NCBI GenBank assembly: GCA_015257445.1 | Contig: JABZKE010000008.1 | Span: 1-11,062 of the forward strand | DNA from: Nanosynbacter sp. | GTDB lineage: Bacteria; Patescibacteriota; Saccharimonadia; Saccharimonadales; Saccharimonadaceae | Length of the DNA: 11,062 nucleotides | Direction of reading: 5' to 3' | Shown here: piece after piece, positions 7,379-11,062 of the stretch | Position numbering within the stretch: the first letter of the stretch is position 1 | How the letters are laid out: each line of letters starts with the position of its first letter | Translations under genes and position numbers: made by a program | The notes under the pieces: generated by a model | Database searches by the model: none | Told to the model about the DNA's origin: nothing | What the model saw: the letters and a program-made list of their open reading frames with translations, nothing else

Positions 7379-7389
7379 AGGAGTTTATA

Positions 7390-7497
7390 ATGCAAGTTTT
7401 AGCACAAGCTACCATTGATACGCTTGCGTGGTTTTTACAACCATTTGCTTATGTTTTAGTTATTAGTTGGGCTATAAGCCTATTTAGGAGAGATTAA
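7390..7497 (+). CDS. 35-aa hydrophobic minor coat candidate (pVII/pIX-like)
   Basis: ATG at 7390 with AGGAG at 7379-7383, 6 nt upstream, and TAA at 7495-7497. The product is 35 aa with one hydrophobic segment (about residues 12-32) and a basic end FRRD. Its C-terminal WAISLFRRD closely resembles WAIGLFRGI of the major coat protein, which suggests similar packing in the virion and perhaps common descent. Its size matches the tiny pVII and pIX proteins that cap the first-emerging end of Ff virions. Position after the coat terminator and strong ribosome site support it being real; the exact role is inferred. Confidence 0.75.
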   Translation: MQVLAQATIDTLAWFLQPFAYVLVISWAISLFRRD

Positions 7498-7498
7498 A

Positions 7499-7798
7499 AT
7501 GAATTATTTTGAATTACCATCTGGTTATAATTGTTTGCAAGTTTCTACTCTTGGGAATATGATTACTGCCCGTGCATCTAATTATTCTGATACTTATATT
7601 CTTAATGGTTTTAAGTGGGTTCAAGTTGAGCGTAATTATTTTTCTGGTCATTATAATAACACTTGTACTTACAATTTTACTGAAAAATATTTTGTCCCGC
7701 CATCTCTTCAATCTGCTTTTGTCCTTCCCGCTACTATAATTGTCTTAGCTTTCTTTACTGTTATTTATAAAATGTTTATGGGAATTAGGAGACGATAA
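7499..7798 (+). CDS. Small phage membrane protein with outside N-terminal domain
   Basis: 99 aa. AGGAG (7486-7490) lies inside the end of the previous gene, 8 nt before the ATG. The first 70 or so residues are polar and Tyr/Asn-rich with two Cys (12 and 56) that could form a disulfide. Residues about 72-92 form a membrane helix, followed by GIRRR. With no signal peptide and a basic C-terminus, the predicted topology is N-outside, C-inside. Its stop overlaps the start of the pIII-like gene (TAATG). It may be a virion-tip or receptor-associated minor protein; no family was recognised. Confidence 0.8.
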   Translation: MNYFELPSGYNCLQVSTLGNMITARASNYSDTYILNGFKWVQVERNYFSGHYNNTCTYNFTEKYFVPPSLQSAFVLPATIIVLAFFTVIYKMFMGIRRR

Positions 7799-8868
7799 TG
7801 AAATGCTTAACAAAATTATCTTCCTTTGCATTTTTCTTTATTTTCTCTGCATTTTGTACTTTATTATTATCAGTCAATAACGTTAATGCTACCAACTCAA
7901 TCAATAAAATTGGTTGGTTTAATTCTCATTATAGTATTGGTGCTACATCGGATTTTGACATTTCTTATAACCCTGCTGGTTCTAATCCTCGTGTCGTTGA
8001 TGATACTAGAACATCTGACCCTATTAATGTGAATCGTCAAGTTATTTGGTTTTCTCTTCCTCAATCTGGTGCTGTTAATAAGCGTTCTGTTAAATTTGAT
8101 TTCACTCTTACTTATTGGGGTAGTAATTCACTTTTTTGGTTTTGTCATCGTGGTTTTAATCCTCTTCTTGATATTTCTGTTGATGGTATTTCTGGTAGGG
8201 GTGTTGTTTCTAACTTTTCTTGTAATCGTTTTGTAGAAAATAATAATTCTATTATTAGGCTTTCAGGTTCTGTTTTCTTTTCTCCTGAGGGTGGTTTTGT
8301 TAAAGATCCTTATTTTCGTTTATTTATTGGTTCGTCTGATTTTCCTACTTCTTCTAATGCTCTTTTTTATCATATGCCTGCCATGAATTTTCCTCTTCGT
8401 AATCTTAAACTTAATTATTTTGATATTTCTAACATTGAACTTTATTCTGATCCTAATACTCAATTTCTTAATAATTTAGTTGTTCAAAATGAGACTATCA
8501 TCAATCAGAATAATCAGCTTAACAATAGTATTAATAATCAGACTGAGCAGCAAAATCAACAATTTCAACAAAATAAGCAAGAAGAAAAAGACAGGGAAGA
8601 TAAGGGTAAAAATGATTCTAAAAAATTAGGTAGTATTTTCAGCTTTACAGTTATGAATCCATTTTCCCCAATCTTTGATTTATTTGCCGGTGGTGGTTGT
8701 CGTCCAATCCCAACCATTGGCAAAATGCTAAATAAACCAAATGCTTCTTATTGCCCTTGGTTCCCGGGAAATATTAGATCTATCTTAACCCCTGTTTTAG
8801 GTATCTCTGCCATGATGTTGATATTTGGATTTGTTATTCGTTGGCTTAATAATTCAGGAGCAATATAA
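7798..8868 (+). CDS. pIII-like adsorption/minor coat protein
   Basis: 356 aa, the largest virion-type protein. It has an N-terminal signal peptide (hydrophobic core about 9-25, likely cleavage after NVNA, residue 31). An exported beta-rich domain with a Cys pair (116, 142) spans about 35-220. A Gln/Asn-rich coiled or flexible linker follows (about 225-260), then a charged EEKDREDKGKND stretch. A conserved-looking C-terminal block has two Cys (301, 319; YCPWF) and a membrane helix at about 330-350. This signal, receptor domain, low-complexity linker and C-terminal anchor layout is that of pIII, which binds the host receptor and ends assembly. It is translationally coupled at both ends by TAATG-type overlaps. 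The N-terminal domain resembles nothing I recognise, as expected for a host-specific adhesin. Confidence 0.82.
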   Translation: MKCLTKLSSFAFFFIFSAFCTLLLSVNNVNATNSINKIGWFNSHYSIGATSDFDISYNPAGSNPRVVDDTRTSDPINVNRQVIWFSLPQSGAVNKRSVKFDFTLTYWGSNSLFWFCHRGFNPLLDISVDGISGRGVVSNFSCNRFVENNNSIIRLSGSVFFSPEGGFVKDPYFRLFIGSSDFPTSSNALFYHMPAMNFPLRNLKLNYFDISNIELYSDPNTQFLNNLVVQNETIINQNNQLNNSINNQTEQQNQQFQQNKQEEKDREDKGKNDSKKLGSIFSFTVMNPFSPIFDLFAGGGCRPIPTIGKMLNKPNASYCPWFPGNIRSILTPVLGISAMMLIFGFVIRWLNNSGAI

Positions 8869-9134
8869 TGGGTGAAATGATTGTAAACGGTATTAAATTG
8901 GCTTTTATTATTGGCCTCTCTGTTACATTTTTTACTGCCATTGTCAATCTTTTGAATTTAGTGGTTATGATTGCCTTTAATAATGTGATTGGTGAAGTTT
9001 TTCATATTATTTCCTGTTGTCTTCCATTTGATTCTAATGCTGTTTTTGGAGCTATTGCTTTGGCGATAAACGGTGTTCTTGCTTTTTTGGTTGCTCGTAA
9101 AATATATTCTATTTATATGCTTATTAAGCCGTAG
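8868..9134 (+). CDS. pVI-like minor coat/membrane protein
   Basis: 88 aa, very hydrophobic, with membrane segments at about 8-36 and 57-78 and a short CCLPFD loop between. The start overlaps the stop of the pIII-like gene (ATAATG), and an AGGAG lies upstream. In filamentous phages the gene just after pIII and before the Zot/pI ATPase usually encodes pVI, often of the DUF2523 type, which anchors pIII to the virion end. Size, topology and position agree; sequence similarity to DUF2523 is suspected but not tested. Confidence 0.78.
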   Translation: MGEMIVNGIKLAFIIGLSVTFFTAIVNLLNLVVMIAFNNVIGEVFHIISCCLPFDSNAVFGAIALAINGVLAFLVARKIYSIYMLIKP

Positions 9135-9171
9135 TATTTTATAATTATTAATAATTAATTAAGGAGTTATT

Positions 9172-9300
9172 ATGTCATTTAATGATTTAATTAAAGAATC
9201 TGTTAAGAATTCACCTGAGGGCTCTCTTCGTCGTATTGCTTCTTCGTTGGATCGTATCGCCGACTCTTTGGAGGAATTATGCGTAAAACTCAATCAGTAG
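9172..9300 (+). CDS. 42-aa amphipathic helical protein overlapping the Zot gene
   Basis: ATG at 9172 with AAGGAG at 9161-9166, and TAG at 9298-9300, overlapping the Zot gene by 22 bp. The product is 42 aa and soluble; residues about 18-40 form a heptad-like amphipathic helix (LRRIASSLDRIADSLEEL), so it may form a coiled coil. The overlap implies coupled translation with the Zot ATPase. The AT-rich 37 bp upstream has a TATAAT (9140-9145) without a clear -35. Function unknown; a partner or adaptor of Zot is a guess. Confidence 0.7.
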   Translation: MSFNDLIKESVKNSPEGSLRRIASSLDRIADSLEELCVKLNQ

Positions 9301-9977
9301 TCAATCTTGACCCCATTGCCGTCAATAATAAACGAGATAACTCTATATTAGCCCGTTTATTTAAGACTCGTCGATTCGGTGGCAAGAAAATTAATAAGGA
9401 GATTCCTTATGGCCATTATATGTTTTGTGGTTCCCAAGGTGGTGGCAAGACCGCTAGCATGCTCTGGTATTTTGAGCGATTATGCAAGCAATATCAGAAA
9501 AAGGGCTGGAAGATTAATAAAATCTATTCTAATTTTGGAATAGGTGAGAAAATATCTAAAAATACGTTATTTTCGACCTTTTTAGACCTCCCTGAACTAA
9601 ATAGGGAAGATAAGGTTATAAATTTCTTTTTATTAGATGAGTTCCATACTTATTTCCCAAAAGATAACTTCGATCGTGCCACTAAGTTATTAGTCGGTGA
9701 TTTAGTCCAGTGCTTCTCTCAATTAAGAAAACGCCACTGTTTCGTTTTATCGTCATCTCAAATTTATGGCCGTCTCGATAAGTCTTTACGTGAACAGTGT
9801 CTCTATATGATTCAATGTCGCAGGTCTAAAATTTCCAATAAATTAGTTAATGATTTCATCCGTGGTGATGATATTCTTTGTGATGATCTAGGTCGTTGGT
9901 CTGGTAATCCTGAACGGATCTATGTCCACGGTCTCTCTACGATAAAATTTAATAGCTCTTTAATTATTAAAGAATAA
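9279..9977 (+). CDS. zot: Zot/pI-family phage assembly ATPase, ATPase domain only
   Basis: 232 aa. The start is set by GGAGG at 9270-9274. Walker A is GSQGGGKT (51-58) and Walker B is FFLLDE (116-121, with Asp120-Glu121) followed by FHTYF. The later stretch SQLRKRHCFVLSSSQIYGRL fits the Zot/pI sensor region. Filamentous-phage pI proteins sit at the inner membrane and use ATP to drive virion extrusion. Gram-negative relatives continue after the ATPase domain with a membrane helix and a periplasmic part; here the protein ends with the ATPase domain and no membrane segment is present. That suits a host without an outer membrane, or anchoring through a separate phage membrane protein. Family assignment is firm; the anchor partner is unknown. 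Confidence 0.92.
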   Translation: MRKTQSVVNLDPIAVNNKRDNSILARLFKTRRFGGKKINKEIPYGHYMFCGSQGGGKTASMLWYFERLCKQYQKKGWKINKIYSNFGIGEKISKNTLFSTFLDLPELNREDKVINFFLLDEFHTYFPKDNFDRATKLLVGDLVQCFSQLRKRHCFVLSSSQIYGRLDKSLREQCLYMIQCRRSKISNKLVNDFIRGDDILCDDLGRWSGNPERIYVHGLSTIKFNSSLIIKE

Positions 9978-9979
9978 TC

Positions 9980-10087
9980 TCCCTTTTTGGCTTAATTGGT
10001 CATTAAAATCGGTTTAATGAATCAGTCAATGCCGTATGGCTTGACGGATTCATGCCGATTTTATAATTTAAGCCACCCAAAAAGGGA
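9980..10087 (+). promoter_or_regulatory. Long nested hairpin in the phage intergenic region (packaging signal or origin candidate)
   Basis: An imperfect stem-loop of 108 nt. Paired blocks from the base inward are TCCCTTTTT/AAAAAGGGA, GGCTTAA/TTAAGCC, AAAATCGG/CCGATTTT, ATGAATC/GATTCAT, GTCAA/TTGAC and GCC/GGC around a GTAT tip (10034-10037). Small bulges separate the blocks. It begins 2 bp after the Zot stop codon. In Ff phages the packaging signal is a hairpin at the start of the intergenic region that also contains the origins, so the same role is inferred. It could also stop zot transcription. Confidence 0.75.
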
Positions 10088-10091
10088 ATCG

Positions 10092-10133
10092 GGCGTTATG
10101 TGGACGTAGTTCATAATAAGTACACATAACGCC
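10092..10133 (+). promoter_or_regulatory. Stem-loop before rep, candidate replication origin
   Basis: A perfect 11-bp stem, GGCGTTATGTG (10092-10102) with CACATAACGCC (10123-10133), around a 20-nt loop. It lies 4 bp after the large hairpin and 20 bp before the rep start codon. HUH Rep proteins typically nick within or beside such a stem-loop near their own gene, so this is the best origin candidate; the nick site cannot be read from sequence alone. It could also autoregulate rep. Confidence 0.65.
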
Positions 10134-10153
10134 TACTTTTGAAAGTGAGGTAC

Positions 10154-10867
10154 ATGCAAAAGGTGCAATATATATCAAATATAACGAAAGTTTACCCCTC
10201 TATGATTAAAGTCATAATATATAAAGAACCTGTATTAAATGTTATTTCCGACCGCATTAATTTCCGCCGTAATTTAAGACCAGAAGATAAATATCTACCT
10301 TCATATAGTTCTCTTAGACGCTCTAAGGTTGCTATTAAAGATATTATTTATTCCAATAATTTCAAGTTTTTCTGTACATTCACATTCGACCCCAAGAAAC
10401 ACGATCGTTATTCGTTCATCCATTGCAAGAATGTAATGCTTAAATGGTTTAGGAATCAAAAAGATAAACATTCACCTGAATTAAAGTACATCTGCGTTCC
10501 TGAATACCACAAAGATGGAGCAATTCACTTCCATGCTCTTCTAGCGAATTTTAACGGCCGTATGAAGGATTCAGGCCATAAAACAGGACAGGGAATCGCT
10601 ATTTATAATTTAACTGGTTTTCGTGCTGGATTTTCGACTGCTTCCCCACTCGATGAGAATCTTGATGCTATTTCTGCATATATTTCTAAATACGTGACTA
10701 AGTCATTAATATCACAATTTAATCGCAAAAGATATTTCTGTTCTAGGAACCTATCAAGACCTGTGAAGATTAGAAATTCCAAACTATTTCAGAATACACC
10801 ACCACTATTCAGAACCCGAATCGCTGACTTTGACAATATGCAAATTTACCACTTGCACAAATTTTAA
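10154..10867 (+). CDS. HUH-superfamily rolling-circle replication initiation protein
   Basis: 237 aa from the ATG at 10154, which follows GAGG at 10147-10150 with a short spacing. A TTG at 10139 would add five residues, and an ATG at 10202 is a shorter alternative. Counting from the TTG, motif 1 is FFCTFTFD (77-84), the metal-binding HUH motif is HFH (130-132, AIHFHALL), and motif 3 is AYISKYVTKS with Tyr181 and Tyr185, the paired catalytic tyrosines of superfamily 1 Reps (phiX174 gpA and gene II-like types). The protein nicks one strand of the double-stranded circle at the origin and drives rolling-circle synthesis of the virion strand. No helicase domain is present, so host helicase would be used. 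It is the last gene before attR. Confidence 0.9.
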   Translation: MQKVQYISNITKVYPSMIKVIIYKEPVLNVISDRINFRRNLRPEDKYLPSYSSLRRSKVAIKDIIYSNNFKFFCTFTFDPKKHDRYSFIHCKNVMLKWFRNQKDKHSPELKYICVPEYHKDGAIHFHALLANFNGRMKDSGHKTGQGIAIYNLTGFRAGFSTASPLDENLDAISAYISKYVTKSLISQFNRKRYFCSRNLSRPVKIRNSKLFQNTPPLFRTRIADFDNMQIYHLHKF

Positions 10868-10893
10868 TATGATGTATCATAATACTAAGGTTA
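10868..10893. repeat. Inverted repeats beside attR: 14-bp palindrome and CTAAGGTTA arm
   Basis: TATGATGTATCATA (10868-10881) is a 6-2-6 inverted repeat directly after the rep stop; without a T run it is a poor terminator and may bind a protein. CTAAGGTTA (10885-10893) is the exact reverse complement of 6658-6666 and sits 4 bp left of the 21-bp att core. Confidence 0.55.
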
Positions 10894-10899
10894 TGCGTA

Positions 10900-10927
10900 A
10901 TGTCGCACAATAACTATTTTGCGACAA
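10900..10927. other. attR: dif-like Xer recombination site, right junction
   Basis: Left arm ATGTCGCACAA (10900-10910), centre TAACTA (10911-10916), right arm TTTTGCGACAA (10917-10927). The arms match as inverted repeats at 9 of 11 positions, and both contain the CGCAnAA core of XerC-type arms. The right arm, outside the repeat shared with attL, is chromosomal, so this junction nearly recreates the original host dif. Identification rests on form and on the provirus boundaries. Confidence 0.78.
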
Positions 10928-11000
10928 TAAAGAGGCGAATCCACCCATACATAATCAATCGTGTAGATCCAGCAATTTTCTTCTCGCAGACAGAGAATCA
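10928..11000. other. Chromosomal spacer right of attR
   Basis: Short flank between the dif-like site and the possible minus-strand gene end. A 5-bp stem (TTCTC and GAGAA arms, seen near 10980-11000) occurs but has no T run on either side, so no terminator is called. Confidence 0.4.
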
Positions 11001-11062
11001 TTAGATATTTTTCTCCCGGCCCACATCCATCGGCTCAGACTTAGCCAAATACTTCTTTAATC
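11001..11062 (-). CDS. Possible 3' end of an unidentified minus-strand gene
   Basis: On the minus strand a frame enters from the right edge and stops at TAA (11003-11001). The visible 19 residues (ending MDVGREKNI) are charged and protein-like, and the other two minus frames are closed near the edge. A plus-strand frame is open over much of this stretch as well, so the call is weak. The product cannot be named from this fragment. Confidence 0.35.
   Translation of the reverse strand, partial: LKKYLAKSEPMDVGREKNI

Larger units (their letters stand above)
6611..10918 (+). mobile_element. Integrated filamentous phage (inovirus-like provirus), apparently complete
   Basis: The element is bounded by a 21-bp identical direct repeat (6611-6631 and 10898-10918), giving a unit of 4,287 bp. 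All genes are on the + strand in inovirus order: small soluble proteins, major coat, terminator, minor coats, pIII-like, pVI-like, Zot/pI ATPase, structured intergenic region, HUH Rep. It is more AT-rich than the flanking genes, and most of its genes have strong AGGAG-type ribosome sites while the chromosomal ones have weak sites or none. No integrase, transposase, secretin or repressor gene is seen. Every frame is intact, so it may be able to excise and produce virions. Recognition rests on the Zot and Rep motifs together with coat-protein topology and order. Confidence 0.9.

Noticed and set aside
7514..7711. Minus-strand open frame opposite the 99-aa phage gene
   Set aside because: All supported provirus genes are on the + strand; this is a shadow frame caused by T-rich composition.

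Overview
The window holds a stretch of bacterial chromosome carrying a small, apparently complete filamentous-phage (inovirus-like) provirus. The chromosomal genes are a type IA topoisomerase with no zinc fingers and a Lys-rich tail, a protein combining a sigma region 4-like helix-turn-helix with HARE-HTH-type domains, and a membrane-anchored VirD4/HerA-type ATPase with a long disordered tail. This set suggests a Patescibacteria/CPR lineage, Saccharibacteria being the best guess. That is inferred from gene content and style and was not confirmed by a search. The standard genetic code fits all genes.

Layout. Positions 1-1746 are the 3' part of topA, closed by a strong intrinsic terminator. An AT-rich spacer with a near-consensus promoter (TTGACT, 16 bp, TATAAT) leads to the sigma4/HARE protein (2064-3107). 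The ATPase gene follows 15 bp later (3123-6170) and ends in a perfect 12-bp terminator hairpin that includes its stop codon. Positions 6198-6610 hold no convincing gene but contain a degenerate, pyrimidine-rich repeat of about 22 bp.

Provirus. A 21-bp identical direct repeat (6611-6631 and 10898-10918) bounds about 4.29 kb. Each copy lies in a 28-bp dif-like sequence. The right copy has two good inverted arms and the left copy only one, as expected when a phage attP with one poor arm recombines with a chromosomal dif site. No integrase or transposase is present, so host Xer recombinases are the likely integration machinery. All provirus genes are on the + strand in a typical inovirus order: small soluble proteins (one may bind ssDNA), major coat protein, a terminator, a 35-aa minor coat candidate, a 99-aa membrane protein, a pIII-like adsorption protein with signal peptide and C-terminal anchor, a pVI-like membrane protein, a 42-aa helical protein overlapping the next gene, a Zot/pI assembly ATPase, a structured intergenic region (two large hairpins, likely packaging signal and/or replication origin), and an HUH rolling-circle replication protein.

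How it fits together. Rep would nick the origin and drive rolling-circle synthesis. The coat, minor coat and pIII/pVI-like proteins would sit in the membrane, and the Zot ATPase would drive extrusion. There is no secretin gene, and the Zot protein is only an ATPase domain without a membrane anchor. Both features suit a host with a single membrane. The most interesting points are integration at dif in a probable Patescibacteria host, and an attP region that, once circularised, is flanked by a perfect 9-bp inverted repeat that could fold in single-stranded DNA, recalling CTXphi. To the right of attR there is only a short spacer and possibly the 3' end of a minus-strand chromosomal gene.
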